Below the pieces are notes generated by a model, which worked only from the letters and a program-made list of their open reading frames with translations, did not search any database and was not told where the DNA came from. A DNA stretch of 64,000 nt from Rhizobium sp. Root1334 (GTDB lineage Bacteria > Pseudomonadota > Alphaproteobacteria > Rhizobiales > Rhizobiaceae): assembly GCF_001426665.1 (NCBI RefSeq), contig NZ_LMEY01000001.1:1406773-1470772 (forward strand), written 5' to 3'. The first letter of the stretch is position 1. Each line of letters opens with the position of its first letter. Of the stretch, positions 10,791-20,749 are shown in pieces. The translations under genes and the position numbers were made by a program.

Positions 10791-10798
10791 CGTCGCGC

Positions 10799-11953
10799 TC
10801 ACCGGAAAGTCTTCCTTGGATCGAAGGCATCGCGGGCGGCTTCGCCGATGAAGATCAGCAGCGACAGCATCACCGACATCACCACGAAGGCGGTCAACCC
10901 GAGCCACGGCGCCTGCAGATTGGACTTGCCCTGGCTGATCAACTCGCCCAACGAGGCAGAACCCGGCGGCATGCCAAAGCCGAGGAAATCCAGCGACGTC
11001 AGCGTCGTGATCGAGCCGGAGAGAATGAACGGCAAGAAAGTCAGTGTTGCCACCATGGCATTGGGCAGAAGATGACGGAACATGATCGTCCGGTTGTTGA
11101 CGCCGAGCGCGCGGGCGGCGCGCACATATTCGAAGTTTCGCGCCCGCAGAAACTCGGCCCGGACAATACCGACAAAGCCAACCCACGAGAACAGGAGCAT
11201 GATCCCGAGCAGGATGAAGAAGCCCGGCGGCAGGATCGCGGCGATAATCAAGAGGATGTAGAGCACTGGCATAGACGACCAAATTTCGATGAAGCGCTGC
11301 AAGAGAAGATCCGTCCAGCCGCCGAAATACCCCTGCACGGCGCCAGCAGTAACGCCGACGATGGCGGACGCGATCGTGAGGCACAGGCCGAAGAGCACGG
11401 AGATGCGGAAGCCGTAGATCATCCGCGCTGCCACGTCGCGCGCCTGATCGTCGGTGCCCAGCCAATTGAGATTGCCGAGCGTGCAGCCGGGATCGTTTTC
11501 GCCTTGTGGATAGCCGGAGCAGCGCTCGGCCTTGTCCATCAGCCAGAACGGCTTGGTAGGCGCCGAGTGAGGAATGTTGGAATTGGCCGTCTGGTAGGAA
11601 TAGCGGATCGGTGGCCAAATCATCCAGCCGTTGGCCTTGATCTCATCTGAGATTTCCGCCGAGCCGTAATCGGTGATCGCCAGGAACCCCATGTCGCCGA
11701 GGAATTTCTCTTCCGGATATTGCACCAGCGCCGGGACCAGCAGTTCGCCCTTGTAGGACACCAGGATGGGCTTGTCGTTGGCGATGAACTCGGCGCACAG
11801 GCTGAGGCCGAACAAAACAAGGAAGATCCAGAACGACCAGAAGCCGCGACGGTTGGCCTTGAAATTATCCCAGCGGCGGCGGTTGACCGGCGACAGACGG
11901 CCGGTGCGGCCGGTCGCAAGAATTGGATCGGTGGAGACGATGTCAGCAGCCAT
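10799..11953 (-). CDS. yejE: Peptide ABC importer, permease YejE
   Basis: 384 residues. There is a cytoplasmic N-terminus, then a first membrane segment at about 38-55 (WSFWIFLVLFGLSLCAEFIA). A large periplasmic loop contains NLNWLGTDDQARDVAARMIYG, the DppC-like entry motif. Five further membrane helices follow, with the EAA-type coupling loop around EYVRAARALGVNNRTIMFRHLLPN. Its start codon shares one base with the yejB stop, showing translational coupling. Confidence 0.95.
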   Translation of the reverse strand: MAADIVSTDPILATGRTGRLSPVNRRRWDNFKANRRGFWSFWIFLVLFGLSLCAEFIANDKPILVSYKGELLVPALVQYPEEKFLGDMGFLAITDYGSAEISDEIKANGWMIWPPIRYSYQTANSNIPHSAPTKPFWLMDKAERCSGYPQGENDPGCTLGNLNWLGTDDQARDVAARMIYGFRISVLFGLCLTIASAIVGVTAGAVQGYFGGWTDLLLQRFIEIWSSMPVLYILLIIAAILPPGFFILLGIMLLFSWVGFVGIVRAEFLRARNFEYVRAARALGVNNRTIMFRHLLPNAMVATLTFLPFILSGSITTLTSLDFLGFGMPPGSASLGELISQGKSNLQAPWLGLTAFVVMSVMLSLLIFIGEAARDAFDPRKTFR

Positions 11954-13038
11954 CAGACGTCCCTCCTATCGAAATCGATGCGAGGATCGACCCAGGTATA
12001 GACGAGGTCAGACAGCAGGCTGACGAACAGGCCCATCAGCGAGAAGATGTAGAGCGTTGCAAAGACGATTGGATAATCGCGCTTGACGACGGCGTCATAG
12101 CCGAGGCGGCCGAGGCCATCGAGCGAGAAGATATATTCCGTCAAAAGCGAGCCGGTGAAGAAGGCGGTGATGAACGCTCCGGGGAAACCGGCGATGATGA
12201 TCAGCATGGCATTGCGGAAGACGTGACCGTAGAGAACCTGGCGCTCATTAAGCCCCTTCGCCCGCGCAGTCGTGACATACTGCTTCTTGATCTCATCAAT
12301 GAAGGAATTCTTGGTGAGCAACGTCGTCGTCGCGAATGCCGACATCAACAGCGTGATCAGCGGCAGGGTCATGTGCCAGAAATAGTCGAGAATCTTCTGC
12401 CACCAGTTCAACTGGGCGAAATTATCCGAGACGATGCCGCGCAAGGGGAACCAGTCAAGGAACGAACCGCCGGCAAACAGCACGATCAGCAGGATACCGA
12501 ACAGGAAGCCGGGCACCGCATAGCCGACGATGATGATGCCTGACGTCCAGACATCGAAGGTCGAACCATCGGAAATGGCCTTCTTGATCCCCAGCGGAAT
12601 GGAAATCGCGTAGGAAAACAACAGGATCCACAGGCCGAGCGAGATCGAGACAGGCATCTTGTCGAGGATCAGATCGACCACAGACGTGTTGCGGAAGAAG
12701 CTTTCGCCGAAATCGAAGCGGATATAATTCCACATCATCTCGCCGAAGCGCTCGAGCGGTGGCTTGTCGAAGCCGAACTGCTTTTCCAGCTTCTTGATGA
12801 ATTCCGGGTCAAGGCCCTGCGCGCCGCGATACCGACCCGAGGAATCATCGGAGAACGACTGCCCGAAATCACCACTGCTCCCGGACAACCGGTCGCCGCC
12901 CTGCTGGCCCGTCAGATCGGAAATCACCTGCTCGACGGGCCCGCCAGGCGCGAACTGGATGACGGCGAAGGAAATGGCCATGATGCCGACGATCGTCGGG
13001 ATCATCAGGAGAAGGCGTCGCAGGATATAGGCACCCAT
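11953..13038 (-). CDS. yejB: Peptide ABC importer, permease YejB
   Basis: 361 residues of the DppB type. The N-terminal helix is AYILRRLLLMIPTIVGIMAI, followed by a YejB-specific periplasmic region (about 30-130) rich in Gly, Ser and Asp. The membrane core carries the coupling loop QYVTTARAKGLNERQVLYGHVFRN. It pairs with YejE to form the channel. It follows yejA with a 246-base gap that contains a strong hairpin, which may set the ratio of binding protein to permease. Confidence 0.95.
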   Translation of the reverse strand: MGAYILRRLLLMIPTIVGIMAISFAVIQFAPGGPVEQVISDLTGQQGGDRLSGSSGDFGQSFSDDSSGRYRGAQGLDPEFIKKLEKQFGFDKPPLERFGEMMWNYIRFDFGESFFRNTSVVDLILDKMPVSISLGLWILLFSYAISIPLGIKKAISDGSTFDVWTSGIIIVGYAVPGFLFGILLIVLFAGGSFLDWFPLRGIVSDNFAQLNWWQKILDYFWHMTLPLITLLMSAFATTTLLTKNSFIDEIKKQYVTTARAKGLNERQVLYGHVFRNAMLIIIAGFPGAFITAFFTGSLLTEYIFSLDGLGRLGYDAVVKRDYPIVFATLYIFSLMGLFVSLLSDLVYTWVDPRIDFDRRDV

Positions 13039-13209
13039 CAGCGGCTACCCGCCAGGATTTGCTGCCGGTCTTTTTGTGCCGGTGCAATCGCGAACGCAAA
13101 ACCGTTGCGCCCTTTTGCTGGAAGTGCTTTCGCACGCCGCGTGGATTTCAAGTCGGTCAAGCCCAACCCTTCCCGTTTTGCCGCCGCGCATAGCTTGCGG
13201 ACCGGCAGG

Positions 13210-13230
13210 CCCCGCCGGCAAGCGGCGGGG
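13210..13230. other. GC-rich hairpin in the yejA-yejB gap
   Basis: CCCCGCC at 13210-13216 pairs with GGCGGGG at 13224-13230 around a seven-base loop; an overlapping GCTTGC/GCAAGC pair is also possible. No T-run follows on the minus strand, so it is more likely an mRNA-stabilising or attenuating structure behind yejA than a full stop. The rest of the 246-base gap shows nothing coding. Confidence 0.5.
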
Positions 13231-13284
13231 GTGATTCGTCATCGCTATATGGAACCCAGCCAGCCTTCCGGCGCAACCCCCAGC

Positions 13285-15114
13285 TTATTTTGCGGCATTT
13301 TTCGACCACCAGACATCCGGGAATCCCATGCTGTAGTAGGGTAAATCCGGCAGATGAGTCAGGTGGTTCCAATAGGCGACCTGCACCGATTTGGAATAAA
13401 ACATCGGTACCAGATAATGATGGGCGAGCAGCACACGGTCGAGTGCGTGGGTGGTTGCCACCAGCTCTTCCCGGTTTGGCGCGAAGATGATCCTGCGGAT
13501 GAGTTCGTCAATTGCCGGATCGGCGATGCCCGCATAGTTTCTTGAGCCCTGCTGATCGACAGAGGCGGAGCCCCAGTAGTCGCTCTGCTCGTTGCCCGGC
13601 ACCAGCGTCTGCGCCCAGATGCCGTAGATCATGTCATAGTCGAAGCTTCTGACGCGATTGGTATATTGTGAGGCGTCGACCGTGCGGATACGGGCATCGA
13701 TGCCGATATCATTCAAGCTCTTGATGTAGGGCAGGACGGTGCGCTCCTGGGACGCATTGGACAGGAGGATCTCGATACCGAAAGGTTCCCCGGTCTTTGT
13801 GTTCACCAGCTTCCTGTTCTTCAGCTCGTAGCCCGCCTCCTTGAAGAGCATCATGGCCTTGCGCAGGTTCTCGCGCGCCTTCTGCGGATCGCCGGCCACC
13901 GGATTCGTATAGGGCGTGGTGAAAACAGCGGCAGGAACCTTGTCCTTCAACTCCTCCAGGATTTCCTTCTCGCGGCCCTCCGGCAAGCCTGAGGAGGCAA
14001 GCTCGGTGCCCCAGAAATAGCTGTCGATGCGATTGAGCCTGTTATAGGCGAGAGTGCGGTTGAGACCCTCAAAATCATAGGCGTAGTTCAACGCCTCGCG
14101 CACCCGCTGATCCTTGAATTTTTCGCGGCGCATGTTCGGTACGAAGGCCTGCATGATGCCGGTGGCGCGCAGGGGATTTGCGATTTCCTCGCGAATGATG
14201 CGGCCATCCTTCACGGCGGGAAAATCATAGGCCGTCATCCAGTGGCTGGAGCTGTTGTCCCGGTAGAAATCGACATTGCCGGCGCGGACAGCTTCGAACT
14301 CGATGGTCCTGTCGCCGAAGAAGGTGTAGGTGATCGCGGCAAAATTGTTCTGGCCAACGTTCACGTTCAGGTTCTTGCCCCAATAGTCGTCACGCAATTC
14401 GAAGCGGATCGAATTGCCCGCGTCGAACGACGCGATCTTGTAAGGTCCGGAGCCCATGACCGGTTCCAGCGTCGTACGGCTGATATCGCGCTTGTTGCCC
14501 TTCGCGTCCTCGCCCTCCCACCAATGTTTCGGCACGATCGAAAACTGGCCGAGAATGTTTGGCAGTTCGCGATTGTTCTTCTCGTCGAAGCGGAAGGTAA
14601 CGTCGCGCTCGCCGGTCTTTTCAGCCGAGATCACATGACGGTAATAGTTGGAAAGAAGGGGGTTATGTTCCTTCGACATCTCGAAGGAGAAAATGACGTC
14701 TTCCGGCGTCACCGGCTTGCCGTCCGCCCATTTGGCTTCAGCACGCAACCGGAACGTGGCGGAGGAAAAGTCGTCCGGATACGCGACGCCCTCGGCGAGC
14801 AGTCCGTAGGAAGCGGTGATCTCGTCCTCAGCGGATTTTAAAAGCGTGTCGAAGACCAGCGACGCGACACCGGACGCCGCCTCGCCCTTGGACAGGATCG
14901 GGTTGAACGTGTCGTAAGTCCCGGTTTCGGAAAGTTTCAGCTCGCCCCCCTTGGGCGCATCTGGATTGACATAATCGAAGCGGGCAAAACCGTCCTTGTG
15001 CTTCAGCTCACCGATCGTGGAAATGCCGCCATGCCAGACTGGCTCTTGAGCCACCACCGGTCCCGTTGCCAGAAGGATGGTTGCTGCCAAAGCCAATGCG
15101 CGTCTGAGAATCAT
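13285..15114 (-). CDS. yejA: Peptide ABC importer, periplasmic binding protein YejA
   Basis: 609 residues from the ATG at 15114, preceded by AAGAGG. The open frame extends further upstream, but only this start gives a Sec signal peptide: MILRRALALAATILLATGPVVAQ, cut near residue 23. The mature part is an SBP_bac_5 family 5 binding protein, with DAPKGGELKLSETGTYDTFNP near the N-terminus, the family motif WADGKPVTPEDVIFSFE, and GSGPYKIASFD. It captures oligopeptides in the periplasm and is the first gene of yejABEF. It is divergent from mepA. Confidence 0.95.
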   Translation of the reverse strand: MILRRALALAATILLATGPVVAQEPVWHGGISTIGELKHKDGFARFDYVNPDAPKGGELKLSETGTYDTFNPILSKGEAASGVASLVFDTLLKSAEDEITASYGLLAEGVAYPDDFSSATFRLRAEAKWADGKPVTPEDVIFSFEMSKEHNPLLSNYYRHVISAEKTGERDVTFRFDEKNNRELPNILGQFSIVPKHWWEGEDAKGNKRDISRTTLEPVMGSGPYKIASFDAGNSIRFELRDDYWGKNLNVNVGQNNFAAITYTFFGDRTIEFEAVRAGNVDFYRDNSSSHWMTAYDFPAVKDGRIIREEIANPLRATGIMQAFVPNMRREKFKDQRVREALNYAYDFEGLNRTLAYNRLNRIDSYFWGTELASSGLPEGREKEILEELKDKVPAAVFTTPYTNPVAGDPQKARENLRKAMMLFKEAGYELKNRKLVNTKTGEPFGIEILLSNASQERTVLPYIKSLNDIGIDARIRTVDASQYTNRVRSFDYDMIYGIWAQTLVPGNEQSDYWGSASVDQQGSRNYAGIADPAIDELIRRIIFAPNREELVATTHALDRVLLAHHYLVPMFYSKSVQVAYWNHLTHLPDLPYYSMGFPDVWWSKNAAK

Positions 15115-15338
15115 GCCAATTCGCCTCTTCCGTTTTTCATTTTTTCGCTGCTTGAACGACAGAATAGGCAAAATGCAGGCAATTGACAGAAGCTGCCTCA
15201 AATCGGACCGTTTTTTTGGGTCACGGTTGCGTGTCCCGCAAGGCTGACACAAAGACAGTGTGTCAGGGTTGGCACGCAAATCGCAGCTGGCGCCGCTTCT
15301 GCGCGGACGGCCACGCGCTATCAGGAAACGGACGGCAT

Positions 15339-16403
15339 ATGACATCGACAAAGGCAGGTTTTCTTCGGCATCTCGGATCGGCGGCGCTGGCAGGGATGAT
15401 CGGGCTGAGCCTTGTTGCAGGCGATACAGCGGCGGCTGACGATACGCCGGCCAAGCAGATTTTCGGCAAGGTTCAGCTCCCAAGCGAAGCAGCGCCAAAC
15501 CCGATCGGATTTTACGCCAAGGGCTGCATGGCCGGGGCCGTGGCGATCCCGACCGATGGGCCGACCTGGCAGGCGATGCGCCTGTCGCGAAACCGCCGCT
15601 GGGGCAATCCGGCAATGATCCAGCTCTTGGAGAAATTTTCGCAAGACGCCGTCCAGCTCGGCTGGGGCTCCGGTATCCTGATCGGCGACATTTCGCAGCC
15701 GCGCGGTGGGCCGATGATTACCGGACACGCCTCGCACCAGATCGGGCTCGACGCGGATATCTGGTTTCAGCCCAAGCCCTCACAGCCGCTTTCCGCGCAG
15801 ACACGCGAGGACATGCCGTTCATCTCGATGCTCGACAAGAAGAAATTCTTGACCGTCAATCCCGACCGCTGGACGCCGACCCATGCCAGACTGGTGATGC
15901 AGGCGGCAAGCTATCCGCAGGTGGAGCGCGTGTTCGTCAACCCGGCGATCAAGAAGAAGCTCTGTGATACATGGACCGGCGATCGCGACCTGCTCGGCAA
16001 AGTGCGCCCCGTTTATGGCCATGACGAGCATTTCCATATTCGTATGTTCTGCCCGCCGGGCACGCCGAGCTGCAAAGCGCAGGCGCCTGTTGCAAGCGGT
16101 GACGGATGCGACAAATCACTTGCCTGGTGGTTTACCAAGGAGCCGTGGGCAGCACCTAAAAAAGACCCGAATGCAAAGCCGGTGAAGCCGCGCTTCACAA
16201 CCCTGTCGGACCTGCCGAAAGCCTGCACGGCCCTGCTCGCAGCGCCCGCGGCCTCGGAACAGGCGGCCACCTTCGGCTCGGCCTATGTGGCACCGCAGCC
16301 AACGGCCGGCGACGCGGCGATCCAGCAGGCCATTCATGCTGCCAACAACGACCTGCCGGACAACGACATTCCAGTTCCCATGGCCCGTCCTGCCCTGCAA
16401 TAG
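15339..16403 (+). CDS. mepA: Penicillin-insensitive murein endopeptidase MepA
   Basis: 354 residues from the ATG at 15339, with AGGAAACGG upstream. A signal peptide covers residues 1-32. The M74 (LAS) zinc site is visible: His130, His133 and Asp140 region in GHASHQIGLDADIW, and His228, His231 and His233 in GHDEHFHIRMFCP. The enzyme cleaves D-alanyl-meso-diaminopimelate cross-links in the periplasm. The C-terminal 60 residues after the catalytic domain are Ala/Pro/Gln-rich and probably unstructured. It is divergent from yejA; the 224-base gap holds both promoters, not precisely located. Confidence 0.95.
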   Translation: MTSTKAGFLRHLGSAALAGMIGLSLVAGDTAAADDTPAKQIFGKVQLPSEAAPNPIGFYAKGCMAGAVAIPTDGPTWQAMRLSRNRRWGNPAMIQLLEKFSQDAVQLGWGSGILIGDISQPRGGPMITGHASHQIGLDADIWFQPKPSQPLSAQTREDMPFISMLDKKKFLTVNPDRWTPTHARLVMQAASYPQVERVFVNPAIKKKLCDTWTGDRDLLGKVRPVYGHDEHFHIRMFCPPGTPSCKAQAPVASGDGCDKSLAWWFTKEPWAAPKKDPNAKPVKPRFTTLSDLPKACTALLAAPAASEQAATFGSAYVAPQPTAGDAAIQQAIHAANNDLPDNDIPVPMARPALQ

Positions 16404-16517
16404 GCTTAGGGCACTGTACAGTTCGGTGCTTTTCAACTGCCGAGCAGTGCTATAGAGAAAATCAAATCGATTTAATTCGAGACTTTTCTTGATCTGGATG
16501 ACGCCGGGAGTTCTGTG

Positions 16518-16898
16518 ATGACCAGCCAGAAATGCGTGGCGCTGATTGCGCACGATCAGAAGAAAGACGACATGGCCGCGTTTGCGCAGGCCAATGAAGC
16601 CGTCTTTGCCGGCTGGAGAATCGTTGCTACCGGCACGACCGGCGGCCGGGTACAGGAGGCCTGTCCAAGCCTTGACGTGACTCGGCTGAAAAGCGGCCCG
16701 CTCGGCGGCGACCAGCAGATCGGGGCGATGATCGCCACCGGCGACGTGCAGATGCTGATCTTCTTCACCGATCCCCTGACCGCGATGCCGCATGATGTCG
16801 ACGTCAAGGCGCTGATGCGGCTTGCCACCGTCTACGACATCCCGATGGCGCTGAACCGGGCGACGGCAGAACGGTTGATCGACTTCAACCAACCCTGA
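16518..16898 (+). CDS. mgsA: Methylglyoxal synthase
   Basis: 126 residues, the short family length. AHDQKK (11-16), ATGTTGGR (37-44), [11 protein letters not shown] (59-69, with the catalytic Asp65) and [11 protein letters not shown] (85-95) are all present. The enzyme turns dihydroxyacetone phosphate into methylglyoxal and phosphate, relieving phosphate shortage in glycolysis. The ATG at 16518 is chosen over a GTG three bases earlier because GGGAG is then seven bases away. glk follows 49 bases later, so the two may be co-transcribed. Confidence 0.95.
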   Translation: MTSQKCVALIAHDQKKDDMAAFAQANEAVFAGWRIVATGTTGGRVQEACPSLDVTRLKSGPLGGDQQIGAMIATGDVQMLIFFTDPLTAMPHDVDVKALMRLATVYDIPMALNRATAERLIDFNQP

Positions 16899-16947
16899 TA
16901 CAGCTCTTTTCCAGCCTTCAGTCCGCACGATCATAACGGAACCTTCC

Positions 16948-17973
16948 ATGTCCACGCTCCCAGATACCGACAGCGGCCTCACCTTTCCGATCCTGATCGG
17001 CGACATTGGTGGCACCAATGCCCGTTTCGCGCTGTTGATCGACGCCTTTGCCGAACCGAAGCTGTTTCCGATCATTCCAACGACCAGCTACGCCAGCATC
17101 GAGGAAGCGCTGCAGACCAGCATTCTGGACAAGACCTCCGTCCAGCCGCGCTCGGCGATCATCGCGGTGGCAGGCCCGGTCAAAGGCGACGAGATCCCGC
17201 TTACCAATGCCGGATGGGTGATCAAGCCGAAGGACATGCTGACGGCGCTATCATTGGAAGACGTGATCATCATCAACGATTTCGAGGCGCAGGCGCTTGC
17301 CATCGCTTCGATCGGCGACGAGGGCCGGGAACAGATCGGCCCCGGCTCTATTCTCGAATCCGCCTCCTGCGCCGTGCTTGGGCCAGGGACCGGTCTTGGC
17401 GTCGCAGGCCTTGTCCACGCCCAGCACACTTGGTTTCCGGTTCCCGGCGAAGGCGGCCACGTGGATGTCGGCCCGCGTACGGAACGCGACTACCAGATCT
17501 GGCCTTTCCTCGAGCCGATCGAGGGACGCATTTCCGCCGAACAACTGCTCTGCGGCCGTGGCATCATGAACATTTACCGCGCCGTCTGCGAATCAAAGGC
17601 GTGGGATCCAAAACTTGCCGATCCGGCCGCTGTGACCACCAATGCACTGGCCGGCACCGATGCGGCAGCGGAAGAGACCATCTCGCTGTTTTCGACCTAT
17701 CTCGGCCGCGTCGCCGGTGACATGGCGATGATTTTCATGGCGCGCGGCGGCGTCTTCCTTGCCGGCGGCATTTCGCAAAAGATCCTGCCGGCATTGAAGA
17801 AACCGGAGTTCCGCCAGGCCTTCGAAGACAAGGCACCCCATTCGGCGTTGCTCAAGACCATCCCAACCTTCGTGGTCACCCATCCGACCGCAGCCCTTTC
17901 CGGTCTTGCCGCCTATTCGCGCACGCCGTCACGCTTCGGTGTGGCAACGGAGGGACGGCGCTGGAGAACTTGA
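16948..17973 (+). CDS. glk: Glucokinase
   Basis: 341 residues of the Glk (ROK-unrelated, E. coli-type) family. The ATP/phosphate loop [10 protein letters not shown] is at 18-27. The sugar-binding region includes ITNAGWVI-like [13 protein letters not shown] and [13 protein letters not shown] with the catalytic Asp. [24 protein letters not shown] and [10 protein letters not shown] complete the fold. It phosphorylates free glucose with ATP in the cytoplasm, feeding the Entner-Doudoroff pathway usual in rhizobia. Confidence 0.96.
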   Translation: MSTLPDTDSGLTFPILIGDIGGTNARFALLIDAFAEPKLFPIIPTTSYASIEEALQTSILDKTSVQPRSAIIAVAGPVKGDEIPLTNAGWVIKPKDMLTALSLEDVIIINDFEAQALAIASIGDEGREQIGPGSILESASCAVLGPGTGLGVAGLVHAQHTWFPVPGEGGHVDVGPRTERDYQIWPFLEPIEGRISAEQLLCGRGIMNIYRAVCESKAWDPKLADPAAVTTNALAGTDAAAEETISLFSTYLGRVAGDMAMIFMARGGVFLAGGISQKILPALKKPEFRQAFEDKAPHSALLKTIPTFVVTHPTAALSGLAAYSRTPSRFGVATEGRRWRT

Positions 17974-18022
17974 TGCCGCCACAGCGGCCCAGACTCGCCA
18001 AACGGGGATCAAGGTACTATAG

Positions 18023-18062
18023 AGCCCGGTGAAATAAGGCGCCTCAGAGGCGCGCCGGGTTT
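18023..18062 (+). terminator. Two-stem terminator-like structure after glk
   Basis: Outer pairing of CCCGG (18025-18029) with CCGGG (18055-18059) is extended by A-T and G-U pairs. It encloses an inner hairpin GCGCCTC/GAGGCGC (18039-18053), and TTTT follows. It lies between glk and the exporter gene, just before the latter's ribosome site, so it could be a terminator for glk or an attenuator of the next gene. Confidence 0.6.
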
Positions 18063-18075
18063 TAAGGAAACCAGC

Positions 18076-19887
18076 TTGAAGCAAGCCAAGACAAAGCTCC
18101 CAGCAGTCGATCGTGAGACCATTACCAGCGTCCTCAAGCGCGTGATCGCTGAAAACGGGCGCGCTCATCTGCGTGGCTATATCTTCGCCATCATCTGCCT
18201 CGCCGTCGTCGCCGGCACGACCGCCTTTACCGCCTGGATCATGGAATCGGTCGTCAACGAAGCCTTCGCCAACAAGCGCGCAGACATCGTCGTTTATATT
18301 TGCGGTGCGATCTTTCTTGCCTTCGTGCTGCGCGGCTTTGCCACATACGGTCAGGCCGTTGCGCTATCGAAGATCGGCAACAATATCGTCGCCAGCTACC
18401 AGCGGCGGCTTTACTCGCACCTGATGGCACTGAGTGTCGGTTACTTCAGCGATACGCGCTCGGCCCGCATCTCCGCCCAGATCAGCCAGAACGTTTCCGG
18501 CATTCGCGACGTGCTCAACATGACGGTCACGTCGCTCGCACGCGACTTTCTGACATTGGTGGCCCTGATCGGCGTGATGATCAGCAAGGACTGGCTGCTG
18601 ACGCTGATCGTTTTCGTCGTGGCGCCGCCTTTGCTGATCGGTCTTCGCTACATTTCGCGCCGGCTGCGGCAGGCGACCCGCGAATCGGTCGAGATCAATA
18701 GCCACGTGCTCGGCGCCATGCAGGAAACCATTCAGGGCATCACCATCGTCAAGGCGTTTACGATGGAAGATCAACTGAGAACCAAGGTCGAGACGATCAT
18801 CGACCGGGCCGAAAACCGGGCCAACCGCATTGCCCGCCTCAGCGAACGCACCGCGCCGATGACCGAGACCTTTGCCGGCTTTGCGATTGCCAGCGTGCTG
18901 GCCTACGCCGCCTTCCGGTCGATCTATGACGACGTGCAGCCCGGAGCATTCTTCTCCTTCGTGACGGCGCTGCTGATGGCCTATGACCCGGCCCGGCGCC
19001 TGGCACGGCTACAGGTTTCGCTGGAGCGCGCCGTTGTCAATGCGCGGATGATCTACGAAATCCTCGATATGGTCCCGCATCAGCGAGACCTTCCGGATGC
19101 TCGCCCTCTGCAGCTCGCAGCGGCGGCTATCGAATTCAAGAACGTCCGCTTCTCCTACAACAACGGTGACGAAATCCTCAAGGGTGTCAGCTTCGTCGCA
19201 GAAGGCGGCAAGACGACAGCGCTTGTCGGGCCATCCGGCGCCGGCAAATCGACCGTCATCAGTCTCATTCCACGTTTCTACGATCCTTCCGGCGGCGAGA
19301 TCCTGATCGACGGGCAGGACATCGCCCATGTCACCAAGCAATCGCTGCGCAACGGGCTCGCCTATGTTTCGCAGCAGCCTTACCTGTTTGAAGGCTCGAT
19401 CCGCGACAACATCCGCTATGGCCGCCCCACAGCCACGGATGCGGAAGTCGAGGAAGCCGCGAAACTGGCCTATGCGCATGACTTCATCCGCATGCAGCCG
19501 CAGGGGTACGACACCGCAGTCGGTGAAAACGGGGTGACTCTCTCCGGCGGCCAGCGGCAGCGGCTTTCGATCGCCCGCGCATTGGTGCGAAACGCCCCTA
19601 TCCTGCTTCTTGATGAAGCAACTTCCGCGCTCGATACCGAATCGGAAGCAGCGGTGCAGAAGGCGCTCGATCACGCCATGAGCGGCCGTACCGTCGTGGT
19701 CATCGCCCACCGCCTGTCGACCGTCGTCAATGCCGACAAGATCATCGTCATGAAGGACGGGATCGTCGCCGAGGAAGGCACGCATGAGGCGCTTGCGCGG
19801 CGCAGTGACGGCCTCTACGCTCGCCTGCATAATCTGCAAGGCAGCGCAGGGCCACAACCGGTTGCGGACGCCGAAACACTGATTTGA
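18076..19887 (+). CDS. MsbA-like ABC exporter, fused permease and ATPase
   Basis: 603 residues. The start is a TTG at 18076 with AAGGAAACC ahead, the only start that fits. Six membrane helices span about residues 33-315. The ATPase domain has Walker A GPSGAGKST (about 382), Q-loop YVSQQPYLFEGSI, signature [15 protein letters not shown] and Walker B ILLLDEATSALD, and the H-loop is VIAHRLSTV. It is a homodimeric half-exporter of the lipid A/multidrug type (MsbA/BmrA). The substrate is not certain. It precedes dapB by 15 bases. Confidence 0.92.
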   Translation: MKQAKTKLPAVDRETITSVLKRVIAENGRAHLRGYIFAIICLAVVAGTTAFTAWIMESVVNEAFANKRADIVVYICGAIFLAFVLRGFATYGQAVALSKIGNNIVASYQRRLYSHLMALSVGYFSDTRSARISAQISQNVSGIRDVLNMTVTSLARDFLTLVALIGVMISKDWLLTLIVFVVAPPLLIGLRYISRRLRQATRESVEINSHVLGAMQETIQGITIVKAFTMEDQLRTKVETIIDRAENRANRIARLSERTAPMTETFAGFAIASVLAYAAFRSIYDDVQPGAFFSFVTALLMAYDPARRLARLQVSLERAVVNARMIYEILDMVPHQRDLPDARPLQLAAAAIEFKNVRFSYNNGDEILKGVSFVAEGGKTTALVGPSGAGKSTVISLIPRFYDPSGGEILIDGQDIAHVTKQSLRNGLAYVSQQPYLFEGSIRDNIRYGRPTATDAEVEEAAKLAYAHDFIRMQPQGYDTAVGENGVTLSGGQRQRLSIARALVRNAPILLLDEATSALDTESEAAVQKALDHAMSGRTVVVIAHRLSTVVNADKIIVMKDGIVAEEGTHEALARRSDGLYARLHNLQGSAGPQPVADAETLI

Positions 19888-19902
19888 GGAAATGAGACTG
19901 GC

Positions 19903-20721
19903 ATGAGCGGGACAGACATGAAACTTGTTGTGGTTGGAGCCGCCGGCCGGATGGGCCAGACGCTGATCCGCACCATCAATGCCATGCCGGGCGCGGCCGT
20001 TTTTGCCGCCGTCGAGCGACCGGGCTCGCCTTTCATTGGCCGTGACGCCGGCGAGATTGCCGGGCTTGGACCAACCGGCGTCGTGATTACCGACAAGCCG
20101 CTCGAAGCCTTTGTCGAAGCGGAAGGCGTACTCGACTTCACCGCGCCTGCGTCCTCCGTGGATTTTGCCGGTCTCGCAGCCCAGGCCCGCATCGTTCATG
20201 TCATCGGCACCACCGGCTGCTCGGTGGAGGATGAAGAAAAGTTCAAGGCTGCCGCCCGCCATGCCCGCATCGTCAAATCCGGCAATATGAGCCTCGGGGT
20301 CAACCTTCTCGGCGTGCTGACGCAACAGGCCGCCCGCGCGCTCGGGCCGGAAAGCTGGGATATCGAAATCCTTGAGATGCACCACAGGCACAAGGTGGAC
20401 GCGCCCTCTGGGACGGCGCTGCTGCTTGGTGAAGCGGCCGCCAGGGGCCGCGAGATCGGCCTCGCAGACCATTCGGTCAGGGTGCGCGACGGCCATACCG
20501 GCGCCCGCGTCGCCGGGACCATCGGCTTTGCCACGCTACGCGGCGGTTCCGTCATCGGCGAACATTCCGTCATCCTTGCCGGCGAAGGCGAGCAGGTGAC
20601 GCTGTCCCATTCTGCGACCGACCGGGCGATCTTTGCCCGTGGCGCCATTACAGCCGCGCTCTGGGCACGCAGCCAGAAACCCGGCTTCTATTCCATGCTC
20701 GACGTGCTCGGGCTGTCCTGA
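19903..20721 (+). CDS. dapB: 4-hydroxy-tetrahydrodipicolinate reductase
   Basis: 272 residues. The NAD(P)H loop VGAAGRMGQ lies at 11-19. The family signature [15 protein letters not shown] carries the catalytic His-His and Lys and the substrate-binding Ser-Gly-Thr loop, and the C-terminal helix contains [16 protein letters not shown]. It makes tetrahydrodipicolinate for lysine and diaminopimelate synthesis. The gene follows the exporter closely and precedes gpmA by 28 bases, suggesting one transcript. Confidence 0.97.
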   Translation: MSGTDMKLVVVGAAGRMGQTLIRTINAMPGAAVFAAVERPGSPFIGRDAGEIAGLGPTGVVITDKPLEAFVEAEGVLDFTAPASSVDFAGLAAQARIVHVIGTTGCSVEDEEKFKAAARHARIVKSGNMSLGVNLLGVLTQQAARALGPESWDIEILEMHHRHKVDAPSGTALLLGEAAARGREIGLADHSVRVRDGHTGARVAGTIGFATLRGGSVIGEHSVILAGEGEQVTLSHSATDRAIFARGAITAALWARSQKPGFYSMLDVLGLS

Positions 20722-20749
20722 TCCCTTAAAACTCCCCGGAGGAATTTCT

